NCBI GenBank assembly: GCA_001557505.1
Contig: LSAX01000003.1
Location: 2,666,001-2,730,000 of the forward strand
Reading direction: 5' to 3'
Source: Reticulascus tulasneorum
Lineage: Eukaryota; Ascomycota; Sordariomycetes; Glomerellales; Reticulascaceae
Length of the DNA: 64,000 nt
Part shown: piece after piece, positions 10,350 through 21,702 of the stretch
Position numbering within the stretch: the stretch's first letter is position 1
Layout: the number at the start of each line of letters is the position of its first letter
Made by a program: the position numbers and the translations under genes
Notes under the pieces: generated by a model
Told to the model about the DNA's origin: nothing
What the model saw: the letters and a program-made list of their open reading frames with translations, nothing else
Databases searched by the model: none

Positions 10350-13300
10350 TTCGGCACCGTTTTCGGGCGGGGCTTTTGGAACAATTGAGGGTCACAATGT
10401 CTCGATGGCAGATATGCGGCAGTTCCGGCAACTTTGGCAACTGCTGTAAAAGCAGAGAGTCGCCCGAGCTGGAGGCAGTCGGAAGGTGGTTGATCAAAGA
10501 TGATTCAGCGACATGATGGCGTATTTGAGGGGGTTTTCGTCTTTGATCTCTTGTATTGAGTGACCGTACGGGAGTGACTGGCAAATTGCAATTCGGCGAC
10601 GCAGTACTCTCGGACGTGGTTGGCGGCTGTGAGTTTTGCGACGTCACTGCACGAGCGCCCTCCTTTTTCTGATCGCGGGTATGGCACAACGGGACACACG
10701 GCGGTTGCGGTAATGAGCGGCACCAAGTCGGGTTGGACCAGTGTCGCACGGTTCCAGATCCACGAGGCAAACTCTGAAGGGACCAGAGCAATGGACGAGG
10801 TTTGGTCACGGCGAGCAGTGGCGTGGGCAATGTGCTACATCAGCCTGGGGGGGTGAGGCTTCGAAAGCTTGCGGAGCTGGCCGGCGAGAGGAGATGACGA
10901 GAGGGTGGTGGCGGTAAAGATTACCACAAGGCACCACGCGACAGGCAGCTGGTAAGGAGGGGGGGTTTACAGCCTGATGGCAACGAGGACAGGCAAAGAC
11001 GACGAGGGGGAGGATGGAGAGGAGGAGGGAAGGGTGAGGTCAGGGGAAGAAACAGGTGTAAGAGCAGAAGCAGAGGCAGAGGCAGAAGCTGGGAGCTCTG
11101 CTGGCTTGAGGGCCGTTGCATGTCTCGTGCCATAATGGCAGATGGGGGGGGCGGCGGCGGACAGTCCCAAGGGAAATTAGAGTTGGTTTATATACTTAAC
11201 CCATAAAAGCATGGGATGGAGCTGACCCTGTCATGGTGCTAGGAGAGGAAACGGGACTAGCTAGGCCAGCTAAAGGTACGCGGCAAAGGGGGAAGGGTAT
11301 GATGCCAGGTCAGGTATGTAGCTAAAAAGCTGTGGGTGGAAAAATAGACCGAGAAAGAAAAAAGAAAAGGAAAAAGAAAAAAAAGTCAGAAACACCCGAG
11401 CGTGGGTAGAGAGAGCTTCTGCGCGAGAGGGTGTGGACGAAAAGAGCAAAGTGGCCTGGGCATGGCATGGCATGGCATGCATAACTAAGGTAAGGTAGGG
11501 TGAGAAGAACAGAGCTCTCCCCAAAAAAGAACTCTTCCAGTTAGGAAACCCCCCCCGGGGTCCAGTCTGGACCAGGAAGCTCATAGGAAGGAAAAGAAAA
11601 AAGGAAAGTATCGACCTCTGGACCCAGACCCGTTGGACCGCGTCTTTACTCATGCAGACCGCCAAGGGGTACTCTCGAATCACTACCTATCACAGACGAC
11701 CGTGATGCCGAGTCCTCCTTCGAGGTAAAAGGTAGGACGCAGAGTTTCCCCAACAATCACTCGCGCATGGCCTGCATTTGCCATATGTTCCCAGTACGGC
11801 TTTAGGGGGGTGGGGTGCTGCAGACGGTGCAGGCATACTTGATGCAAGTCAGAGGTACCTCTGCCATCCACGGTTAACAGGCAGCCAAAAGCTGCCGTGG
11901 GGCAACCCCCCCCCCCCCCCCTACCCCCTACCTGGCCTACCTACTTACCTACCTACTACGTAGTATGTAACGATGAGGAGCTATTCCTGCGCGCACTCAT
12001 CAGTGGCACTAACCTGCCATTAGTTATCTGAGGTATCTGATCCATTTCTCGGTGTGGAGACATCATCCGTCAGTTAGGTGTTCTGATGGGTCTCTCCCCC
12101 CCCAACGGCCAAACTTACATGCCTATTAGTGAATTCCCTACCACTACTGGTAGGTCCCTGCGTAGTAGTTGGTTATGTTGGTTAGTGCCGCAGGCAAGAC
12201 TAGCAAATTTAGATGCCTTCCCTCAGCCATCTGTGTCTACCTTAGGGATCCCAAGGTGCACGGAGTGATCTCAAACCCCTAGACTACTACCACCACCACT
12301 ACTACCCCTTTCCGATAATCGGGATTCCGCCCGCCGAGAATGCCTCTGTACAATCCTTTGCCCGTGATAGACATGATGCAAGTCGGAGCAGGCATCTCGT
12401 TGGCAGCTGTACTTGGTATGCATATGTCATTCCCTCGGAAGGACGAGCCAAGCGCCAGCTCGATATTGAAATCGACCACACCCCGGGGGGAGCAACGAAA
12501 CGAGAACGACCGAATGAGAGGACCAAAACTCCAGTCTACTAGGTACTACTCTACCTGTTCTTGATAACTAGCTGGGGTCTGACATCGGAAGCTGCAATGC
12601 GGTGGATCCAGACGAAGAAGATTCCTCTCGACTAACTGCCTAGGTAGCCTGTCTACATCGTACACTCCCTTGGATGGAGTCAGATTCCCGCTTTTGGATG
12701 CACAAGCTCGGCCTCTTTGTAAGTCGAATGTCGGCCAACTGTACCAGAGTTGGACTGCATCCCGCCCACTCCATAGACCTTCTGGAATATCGCCAAACCT
12801 GGATTCAACCAGTCTCTTGTTGCCGCTGCCTCGTTGTTTGTGTGTCATGGGGCTGAATATGGGTGTTGAGCGTGATCTAAAGACTGCATACAATCAAGTA
12901 CCTAGGCTCTACCTAAAGGGCTGTTTGAGGTCTAATAGAGTGACGATACATCATCCCCGGAGACTTCCACACCCATCAGCAACCCTACGTGCAACCACAC
13001 ACCTCCTGCCTACGTAGTACATGCCTTTGCGACACACCGACAGATATCCCCCGGCTGATCGTCCTCCTCAACTGTATCAAGCCTTCGCGGATTGGATCGA
13101 TGATTCTGCCAGGCGAGTCGGCTGGTGTGCTCGCGCCGGACTGTAATTCGTCTTCCACAAGCAGCGGCCTAATCCCACAGAGCCGGTCCCGTCTTCCGCT
13201 GGCTGCAGCGTTGCCAACGAATAGTTAGGACCGCTGGAGCTGCGACCCCGAACCGAACCAACTAATTGCTATAATGCCCCTGCTTGCCTGCAGTCAAGTC

Positions 13301-14090
13301 CTAACCACAGGAACTGGATAGCCTAGTCGACCTGCTACTGCAGCTTGTGCCCACGGCTGGCAGGCTGGCAGGCAGACACACGCAAGGCGAGCAGACGCGG
13401 CGACTTCATCGGTGGGGGTGCTCTGGGCTTATAGGTACCATTATTAACGGCCCGGGGTTTCTTCTTCAGGTTTTGGGGGAGGAGGCGTTTACCTGCCCCC
13501 AGCCAACCCGACCTTCACCATCACCAATCCTGCCATCATCTTTCATGTCAAATTAATCCACATCCACTCATCACCAAACACCCACGGGCTCCGCGTCACA
13601 TCGCGAGACTTGGAACCGTTCCCTGATCCGACGAAGCCGCTTCTGGCGCATGCATGCCGTCTCGTGAAGCCTTAGCCCGCCCCTCTATCTGCCGGGTGCT
13701 ATTGCAGCGCTCCTCGTGGCCACACTCGTACCATTCCAGGACACCAGTCTCTCCTCCGAGGAGAGCAGAGATCAACGTCATCAGATAGATCAGGCACTCC
13801 GCCACCAACTGCACGGTACAAAAGGCTCACAGCCGGCTCCGTCTTTGTCTTTTGCCGGAAGAGCCTCGTCTCGGTCACCTGCCTCTTCTTCTTGCAACTC
13901 GCATGTGCTGGGTGACAACCCCCATAGCAATTCCTGACTGCAGACCCGGCTAGCATCAGAATCTCACCCACGGCAGCGGCTGGCCCCCCCCCCCTCCCCC
14001 AAAGCAAGCTCCATTCAGCTCGAAACTAAAAATTGCCTGGCGCTAGGATACATAGCTAAGTGGCCGACTCCCTGGCGTGTTAGGGCAACG
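10350..14090. other. 3.7 kb gene-poor gap
   Basis: Lies between the Nudix and ATE1 start codons, which diverge. It holds an A/G-rich tract (about 11340-11385), direct ATGGC repeats (about 11461-11480), a run of about 16 C (near 11906-11921), TACCTACC clusters and CTACGTAGTA-type palindromes. Small open frames occur on both strands, but none has family resemblance or supported splice joins. Part of it must be promoter and 5' leader. Confidence 0.5.
11906..11921 (+). repeat. Poly-C run
   Basis: About 16 consecutive C followed by CTACCCCCTACC. Low complexity; the length is likely to vary. Confidence 0.75.
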
Positions 14091-16238
14091 ATGGAAGCGA
14101 CAACGAGCATGCAGACCCCTGAAGATGCATTCTCTTATATATCTCCAATCGGTGAGTAGTTCGTCCTATTTGCCCTCCTCCAACCATTTGCACCCGTGCA
14201 GGATCGCCCGGCTGTCGTTGGCTATTGTGGTGTATGGGGAGCCAAGTCCCGCCATCTGCACATCTGGCTTAGCTGCCTGTCTGGACGATCGGTTCACCGC
14301 ATGCCTTCGTTGTCACACAACTCCGTCTCCATGCAACCGGAGGTCCTACGGCTGCAACGAAAGTTTTTTTATCAGCCTGATGAAAGTGTAGAGCAGCACC
14401 GGCACTGGCGCCAACGGGTCCATCGCTCTGGTCCCATTCCCATCAGTCATAAAAATGTCACTCATGAGCTAAGCAGAATTAAGAATGCTTCGACCTGTTG
14501 TTTCGGATTTCAAACCGCTGAGATGCGTGATCACAGAATTTAACTGTTAGTGGCGGTGGTGGTGGTTGGGGGTCACTCAACTACAATGTTGTAACTGGCA
14601 AGTGCCAGCCCAACAACCCCCGGACACGAATGCTACGCGAATGTTTAGCTCTGCTCCGTCTCGAAGCAGTTCTGAAGAGCCTGAAGACCGTTGTGCTAAC
14701 CAGAGATTTCAGGATACACGAACTCATCCAGTTGTGGCTATTGTGGCCGTCGAGGCAAGAGTCAGTCAAAACGTGAATTTTTGTCCCTTTCTTCCATTAC
14801 CAACACGCACCTCAAATCCACCCCTCGCAAATTCTCCGAGACCCATCACCTTTATGTCATGGCCTGATCCTCTGCCGCATCTCGTTTTGGAGTTTGCACC
14901 CTCCTGCTAGTTGCAGGTGACCGGGGACACGCAGCAAGCCACTGCTGATACCCTGGGGCCTTGACCGAGACACTAATCCGGTCTGTTTCTTCTCCAGGTT
15001 TCTCTTATTATGCATCAGCTGCGTCTCTGAGCCCAGAGTTTTACCAGTCACTGCTAGACCGTTATTGGAGACGTTCGGGTGGTCTTCTGTATCGGCCCAA
15101 CCAACGCCAATCATGTTGCCCGCACTATACACTCCGGCTAGACTCGACGCTCTTCAAACCTTCCCGGGATCAGCGCCAAGCCGTGAATCGCTTCAACAGG
15201 CATGTAATCGGTGTTGCGTACGCCACGGAAGCAGCCCGCCTCCATCCATTGTCACGCGAGCAGGCAAGGAAAAGGGACACCGAGTTTAATCTGATCGAAA
15301 GGATCCATGAAGCAGAATTAGACACCCTAAAAGTACCTCCTGAGCCAGCACATAAATTCACAGTAACATTGGAAGAAGATACTTTTACCGAAGAGAAGTA
15401 TTTGGTCTATGAAAACTACCAGCGAATCGTACACAAGGATGCTCCAGGAGAGATAACGAGGCGTGGCTTTAAGCGGTTCTTATGCGAGTCGCCCATCAGA
15501 CGCAAGACAGTAACCTCGTCGGACGGACGCCAGCTGCGTTTAGGGTCCTTTCATCAATGCTACCGGCTAGACGGTCAACTAGTGGCCGTTGGCGTGCTCG
15601 ACCTCCTGCCGCACTGCGTCAGCGCTGTTTACTTTTTATATCACGAGTCTGTCCATAAATTTGCGCCAGGGAAGCTCGGCGCTATTCGTGAGATCGCATT
15701 GGCCAAAGAATCAGGATACAAGTTCTGGTACCCCGGGTTCTACATCCACAGCTGCGCAAAAATGAGATACAAGATCGATTACTCTCCTCAGTATATCCTT
15801 GATCCCGAGACGCTCAAATGGGACCTGCTGGATAAGGAGGTTCTAGAACTACTTGATAAAACGCCGTATGTCAGTGTGTCGGCGGCGAAAAGACTCAAAT
15901 CTCTTGCCACCATCGATGGCGCGGATGAAAGTCCGGATCAGCTTGAGGGCAAGCCAGAAACCTCTGAATCTGAGTCCGAAGATCCCATGTTTTTATTCAA
16001 CAGTACCATGCCTGGCATACTGTCTTTAACGGACATTTTAGCGGTAGACATGGACAATATCACGATACGACTAGATACTTCTGGCGCTTTGTATGAGGCG
16101 TCCGATCTGGTGGTCTGGCAGACTCAAAGTGCCTCAGCATACGGTTCAGTCAAGGCTGGAGTCGCGGAACTAGTTACCGCGATCGGGCCGGACCTGATGG
16201 GAGAAATTTGCGTGGATTTCAACCGAACATCAGGATAG
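14091..16238 (+). CDS. ATE1: Arginyl-tRNA--protein transferase
   Basis: Three exons, 14091-14151, 14713-14772 and 14998-16238 (453 residues). Ate1 transfers Arg from Arg-tRNA to N-terminal Asp, Glu or oxidised Cys, marking proteins for the N-degron pathway. Exon 1 ends FSYISPIG and joins by phase 1 to YTNSSSCGYCGRRGKSQSK, giving the N-terminal Cys-x-x-Cys (C28, C31). A CC pair follows in SCCPHYTLRL (C80, C81); these four cysteines are the known important set in yeast Ate1. The catalytic core has KRFLCESPIRR, GSFHQCYRLDG, YFLYHESV and SGYKFWYPGFYIHSCAKMRY. The C-terminal part carries an acidic Ser/Glu linker. Intron 1 is 561 nt, unusually long for this window. The frame stays open for 35 codons after the TAG stop. 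Confidence 0.93.
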
Positions 16239-17980
16239 CTCATCGGCTTGGCCGCTATGGTCGACTTCGAATCCCTGGAAGACCTCGGTGTCTGGTTTCG
16301 GCAGGAGGTCACGCCTCATTTTGCCCCCAACGGAATAGCCCCCTAGCAACATAATTGTTGTAGCATACCCTGAGGAGGCGAAATAACCAAATCGTATAAA
16401 CCTCTAATCCGAGATGGAGATTGCCTCTGCTAAGATCGTTGAAGCTACCCTGCACGAGTCAAGTCGATGATTATCGGCCGCATCGACTGCATCGACAAAC
16501 ATGTCATGCAAAGCCACGTCGTCGTCCAATGCAGTATGCGGGCTTGCATACTGCGGTTGGCGGCTGGGGGTTCGCTATGGTTGTTGGGCAAGCCGAGGAG
16601 AACCGATCTGACCAGTATTTCGAGTTAACATCGATGTCGTTCTCTCCTTGCCGCGTGTACTTGCCTCAACTAGATACCGACGGCTCGTCTAGATCCCGGA
16701 TGAAGGATTCCTGTAACTTTAGCACCAATAGCCCAGTCGGGGACAGCCCAGACGACCGATGCGTTGCGGATCGTTAATCAACAGTGATGTTTCTCACGCA
16801 AGCTTGTGATTCAGGACGTGCCTCGCACACGCCGGCATAAGCTGGGATACATCCACGCCCAACCAGCCTGGTGACTTGGCAGGCGGATCAGCACCCAACT
16901 TTGGAGAGGCGATTAAAGAGCTCGCTCGGTCTCCAGCACATAGCGACCTAGCAACTGGGTTGGTAGGATCCTCGATGTAATAGGCCGCAGCCCACGGGGA
17001 GGCGATAGTCTTGGGTCAAATGGGATTTGCCAAGTTGGCTCGAGAATGGGGGGAACTGCATTTGTCACCGAACGCTCCCTGGACTTTACTATGACTTGGA
17101 ATCTTTGCGGTGGAAATCAACATGGATTGTCCGTTGCTCTAATGTGTTTGTATGTGTCTGTATGTATCCGCAAATCATTCCAGGAGAACTGCCTGGATGA
17201 TACACTGCTCAATTGAGGTCTCCAATGTCAACTTGCCGTATTTCTTTTCTACTTCTTTCGCATGAGAAGTAGGCCAGCTCCAACGGCAAATCGGTGGTAC
17301 TACCACCGCACCTTAATCAGAGCGAGGAAGAATGGCAGAGTCTCCGAACTGCAGTCCTGGTCGACGAATGTGGTGTTTCTTCTGCCCTGTCCTTGGGAGA
17401 TTTTGACTCTCAACCCCTTTAATGCTCGTGTTCCGACGCGATTTCATCGTAATTGTTCTCGAGCAATAATTTATAGAGTCCGAGATTGTGACTAGAATCT
17501 ATACGGGCAGAAAACATATCACCAGGAACAAAGAAACGTTCTGCCTCGCCTTTGAGAATTACCCCTATTTTGATGCAGAAGGCAGGTTCACTGGGAACCT
17601 TCACACGCCAAAACCGGCACCAAACCCGCATAATCGTCAGATTCTAGAAAGTCTCAATATATCCTCTCCTCAGAGCATCATATCTCAAGTCCTGGTACAT
17701 CCTGTTCTTCTGTCACGAGCGTCCTGGCCTCAGGGGTTGAGAGCACTGCGACGACTGGGACAAGCCACAGTTGCCCAGCCACATTAGCAGAAAGCTAGCA
17801 GCGCCCCACCCCGCAACCCCACCACCAAGTTTGCGGTGATAGACTTGGAGCTTTTGGTGGACTAGATGATTGATCAATATTTTCCAGCCTCACGAGTGAA
17901 TGAAGCCCCTAGCAACCACCACTTTCGTGCGACTCTAAATCTGAATTGTTTCCAAGGACCATGGTAGCCCGATAACAAAT
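16239..17980. other. 1.7 kb gap with possible degraded coding remnants
   Basis: No complete gene was found. An ATG-less open frame on the plus strand, 16810-16980, encodes a protein-like ending (GGSAPNFGEAIKELARSP...GLVGSSM). A 70-codon open frame lies on the minus strand at 17419-17631. Neither has a recognised family. Confidence 0.4.
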
Positions 17981-19110
17981 ATGTCTTCCACACAACAAGT
18001 CCTGCTCTCCCCAGCAGAGCTCGCCTACCTCCACGACTCGCTCTCTCTGACGCCGCCAATCCGCCCCGACGGGCGAAAACCCAACCAATTCCGCCCATTG
18101 ACTGCCGAGACGGGCATCCTGCCAGGCACGAACGGCAGCGCGAGGGTATGCTTTGCCGACGGCACCGAGGCGATTGTCGGGGTCAAGGCGGAGATCGGAA
18201 AGTCGCTCGACCCGCTGGCCGCGACCGAGAAACCGGCGGTCGAGGATGCGGATGCCGAAGAGCAGGCGGGACGGAGCGAGTGGCTTGAGATGACGGTGGA
18301 GATTCCGGGCTTCCGAGATGACGAGGCGAAGACTGTGTTTCTTGCTTCTATGCTCAGCGAGGCCTTGCTTGCGGATGGGGAGTTTGCTAAGAAGTTGCGG
18401 ATCAATCGACGGTTTCACTGGAAGTTGTATCTCGATGTCCGTATTCCAGCTCATCCCTCAGCTCTGACCTACTCTACTTTTACTAACCGCACCATCAGAT
18501 TCTTTTAATCTCACCGCCACTCTCATACCCTCTGCCTCTGCTCTCACTTACCACCCACCTCGCCCTCCTCTCAACCCGCGTGCCGAGGCTAAAGTCCGAA
18601 GGCGATGAGGACCCCATGTTCGACGATGATTGGGAGGCTTCGATACACCTGTATCCGCGAGAGTCAGCGACATCAGGCTCACGACCGCCTATTACACTGC
18701 TTGTGATCGCAATCGGTGACAACATCATCTTCGATCCCGCCAAGGAGGAACTGGCGGTCGCGGAGTCGGCATTAGCGGTATCAGTGGCCGAGGTGAGGAA
18801 GAAGACGGGCGACATGCAGGTTGACTCGGGACGCGACCTGAGGTTACTGTCTATCCGGACGATCGATCCGCCTTCGAGACTGACGCCGCCTGGGGTTTCG
18901 AACGCCATCAATCCAGCAACGGGAACAGGCACGCCGGCCAAGCAGTCGCAGAACGCGGCTTCGGAAGGGCAAACGACCGAAGGTGTCTGGAAGCCGCCGC
19001 TGGGTGGCACCAAGTTTGCGGTCCTCGATGGTATGATTCAGAAGGTGTTGGAAAAGGGCGGCATCGCCGAAGAGGTTCTGGATGGGATAGATGGCGTGGA
19101 TTTGGGCTAG
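17981..19110 (+). CDS. RRP42: Exosome core subunit RRP42 (RNase PH fold)
   Basis: Two exons, 17981-18436 and 18499-19110, phase 0 (355 residues). A TACTAAC branch point lies at 18481-18487. The N-terminal half has the RNase PH pattern of Rrp42/EXOSC7: AYLHDSLSLTPPIRPDGRKP, then GTNGSARVCFADGTEAIVGV and KAEIGKSLDPL. After the intron come LLISPPLSYPLPLLSLTTHL and the second RNase PH half (PPITLLVIAIGDNIIFDPAK...EEL). Rrp42 is a non-catalytic member of the six-subunit ring of the RNA exosome, which degrades and processes RNA from the 3' end in nucleus and cytoplasm. A Pro/Thr/Ser-rich insert near residues 280-320 is larger than in yeast. The donor GTCCGT is weak, but no other donor keeps the frame. 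Confidence 0.87.
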
Positions 19111-19250
19111 GGCTCGAAGCTGTTTCACGCATGATGCATCAATGGCGGGGAAAAGTCTATGATACCCTTATCAACCAACCAATTTTTGGGTGAGTTTTGA
19201 GTTTGGTGCACGAGTATGGTACATGTTCGCTGGCATAATATGGTACACGT

Positions 19251-20076
19251 CTAAAAGATGCCAAGCCATTTCTTCCTCCCCTGTTCCGGCGCCTGCTCCG
19301 TCTCCATACCCTGAGGAGCAGCGACGCTGGCCTCAGCTGGTTGCGCGGGGGGTTCATCCTCGCTCGCGCTACTCAGGAGGTTGGCGATTGGATTCTGCTT
19401 ATCCAGCCCGTGGACTTTTCGGAAGTGGTTTCGCTTGGCAACGTCGTCCGTCGTCCGCATGTGCATCGCAACCACCTTGGCGTTGCGGTCGTTCTCGTGT
19501 AGCTTCATCACTCTCACCCAGGTCTGGAAGAAGTCTACAGGGTGGTTCCAGAGGTCCGATGCCGGTGGCAGCAGGTGTTTGAACGGGGAGGTGTGTGTGA
19601 AGTTTAGGATGAAGGTCGCCATGGCGAGAATTGTCAGCGTCCCCTGTACATGTTAGACACGAGCCTCTCAAGCATGCGATTAGAGAACATACAATCGTAA
19701 TGTAGACGTGGATGAGGCGGTTATTGAAGAACCAATGCGCCCACGTCCCTTCCGGGGCCATCATGCCTGGGTATTCCTTCGCCCCTTGCGCCTTGACCTG
19801 GGCACTCGACAGCGGCCCGCCATAGTGTTTTGGTATTCCTCCCTTCTTCGGCAATCGAGCGCCGTGAGATGGGGGGTTGAACTTGGTTGGCTTCTCCAAG
19901 ATCAGAGGCTTGTCCGCTGGCTGTTTGGGCGTCGGCGTCCGGACGGTCGTGATCTTGGACGCATGGCGGATGCTGTGGGCGCCGGTCCTCAACGTGGGAG
20001 ATGTTCGAGCTCCTCGCCACATGGGGCTTAGGCCCGGGAGCAGGAATCGTGGGATGGACGCAATTGAGCTCGTCAT
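19251..20076 (-). CDS. Predicted mitochondrial membrane protein, unknown function
   Basis: Two exons on the minus strand, 20076-19693 and 19643-19251, phase 0 (258 residues). The first ~45 residues are rich in Arg, Ser and Thr with few acids (MTSSIASIPRFLLPGLSPMW), a likely mitochondrial presequence. A conserved-looking core follows: RLPKKGGIPKHYGGPLSSAQ, then KEYPGMMAPEGTWAHWFFNN. One membrane helix (IHVYITIGTLTILAMATFIL, about residues 121-142) spans the splice junction. The rest is soluble: SPFKHLLPPASDLWNHPVDF, a KRNHFRKVHGL motif and a low-complexity tail rich in Pro, Glu and Ala. I do not recognise the family. It is transcribed divergently from cytochrome c, which fits a respiratory role, but that is inference. 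Confidence 0.8.
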
Positions 20077-20602
20077 GATGCTGCGCAACGCTACGAAATC
20101 ATCTGAACCTGAGAAATGAGGCTAAAGAGCCGGCTAGAAACTGCCATCGTGAAATTTCCACCATCAACCCATAGCTCCACCAGTCGCGCAGGTCGTCCAA
20201 AAAAAGTACGGCGGAAGCGGAAAATCCAAGCAGCCGGCAGATCCGACTTTGCCCGGACCAGCGTCTCCGGCGGATACGTTACTTACGAATGCTGCATGTC
20301 TCATTGGCCAGCCGAATCCTCCGTCGCCACATTGTGGCTGGTGCTGCAGGGATGTTGCTGAGCTGATTCCAAGGTTCCCAGCTGCCGGGTGATGGGATGG
20401 GATGGTGCTGTCATTAAAACTGAATTCCGCCCGGCTTCTCGCTCGCTTCCCAAAACTTTTTTTCCTCGATACACCTTTTGCGATTTCTCCCTAATACTCA
20501 CACGATCCTCCCACGCACCAAACTCAATAATTTACATATTCTCGTCTTCGGGAATATCTTCGGCTCTCTCGTTCAAGCCTCAGCTTACTCACTGTCTCAA
20601 AA
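20077..20602. promoter_or_regulatory. Divergent promoter shared with cytochrome c
   Basis: 526 bp separate the two start codons. An inverted CCAAT box (ATTGG at 20303-20307, in TCATTGGCCAG) lies near the middle. CCAAT is the core bound by the HAP complex, which activates cytochrome c and other respiratory genes in fungi. Assigning this box to HAP is inference. Confidence 0.5.
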
Positions 20603-21443
20603 ATGGCCGGTGGTGAGTCCCCCCAGCGCTATTCGTTCGATTCGTTGTTTGGCGGTCCAAAATCCGGGTCAGAATCTGCCATTGAGCTTCCACAGCTTCT
20701 CTTTCCGTGCCGATATGGCAAAGCTCAGTCCTGCTGGTTTCTGTTCATGGAGGGGATGCTGGTTTGGGTAGCCATTGTTGTTTGCGACTCTCGCTGTCGC
20801 TCTCACGCCATGCGCTATTTTCCCCAGCATCTCCTTCGATGACTCGGTCATGCAGAAGTGTGACCGATCCACGCCCGAAAAAACCATCAGGACTGTAGTC
20901 GCGGACGAGAATATCCCCTTTTTGTGGAAATTCTTGGCAAGGAGCTCTTCGTTGGCACATTCGGACTCGATTGGGACCGCCAACATCGCGATGACGTGTG
21001 TACCACAATACTGACCTGGACGATTAGGTGACGCCAAGAAGGGTGCAACCCTCTTCAAGACCAGATGCGCTCAATGCCACACCGTTGAGAAGGATGGTGG
21101 AAACAAGATCGGCCCTGCGCTACACGGCCTCTTCGGCCGAAAGACTGGCTCCGTGTCCGGCTACGCATACACGGATGCCAACAAGGGCAAGGGCATCACC
21201 TGGGAGGAGAAGACTCTGGTACGCAGACTGAACATGCAAGACAACTACACACTTTCGCTAACATTTCTCAGTTCGAATACCTCGAGAACCCCAAGAAGTA
21301 CATCCCCGGCACCAAGATGGCCTTCGGTGGTCTGAAGAAGGAGAAGGACCGAAACGACCTGATTGCGTAAGTTTCTCCTTTCGCTGAACATCTGGAGACG
21401 CCGCTAACACGAAACCAGCTTCCTTAAGGATTCCACCAAATAG
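20603..21443 (+). CDS. CYC1: Cytochrome c
   Basis: Four exons, 20603-20612, 21028-21218, 21272-21366 and 21419-21443 (106 residues). The first exon carries only 10 coding bases (MAG plus one base), then a 415-nt intron. The heme attachment site is C17-A-Q-C20-H21 ([11 protein letters not shown]), and the distal ligand is M83 in [34 protein letters not shown] and [12 protein letters not shown] are the normal class I cytochrome c landmarks, and the length is standard. The protein carries electrons from complex III to complex IV in the intermembrane space. It is divergent from an unnamed mitochondrial protein and convergent with RIX7. Confidence 0.97.
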
Positions 21444-21702
21444 ACGATTACGATTCTTTGTATTGGTAGGATGAGCAATAGACGGCATGGCGACTTTTGC
21501 GACTGTACTATAGACAACTTAGAATAGTGTTTGGGCACATACGCGGCCTGTAAATATTCCATCTCCTCTTCTTGCAACTGGTCGTATGGCCAGTTTCGAT
21601 CGGCTCCTTTTCAACACCACTCTTCCGAGACATGAGGAGGCACGTGCCACCAAGATTACTCGTGCTGAAATAGATTTTTCAACGCTAGCATGACTGGTCT
21701 GT

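Noticed and set aside
10288..10830. 180-codon minus-strand open frame overlapping the Nudix exon 1
   Set aside because: It reads the Nudix exon in a different frame and has no family features; most likely leader sequence.
11270..11683. 137-codon minus-strand open frame rich in Phe and Ser
   Set aside because: Comes from the A/G-rich tract read as F/S codons; low complexity, not a protein.
16421..16777. 118-codon plus-strand open frame downstream of ATE1
   Set aside because: No recognisable domain and no coding-like extension; kept only as part of the gap description.
17419..17631. 70-codon minus-strand open frame
   Set aside because: Composition is plausible, but there is no partner exon, motif or family match.
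21641..21646. CACGTG between cytochrome c and RIX7
   Set aside because: It lies between two convergent 3' ends, so a promoter role is unlikely.
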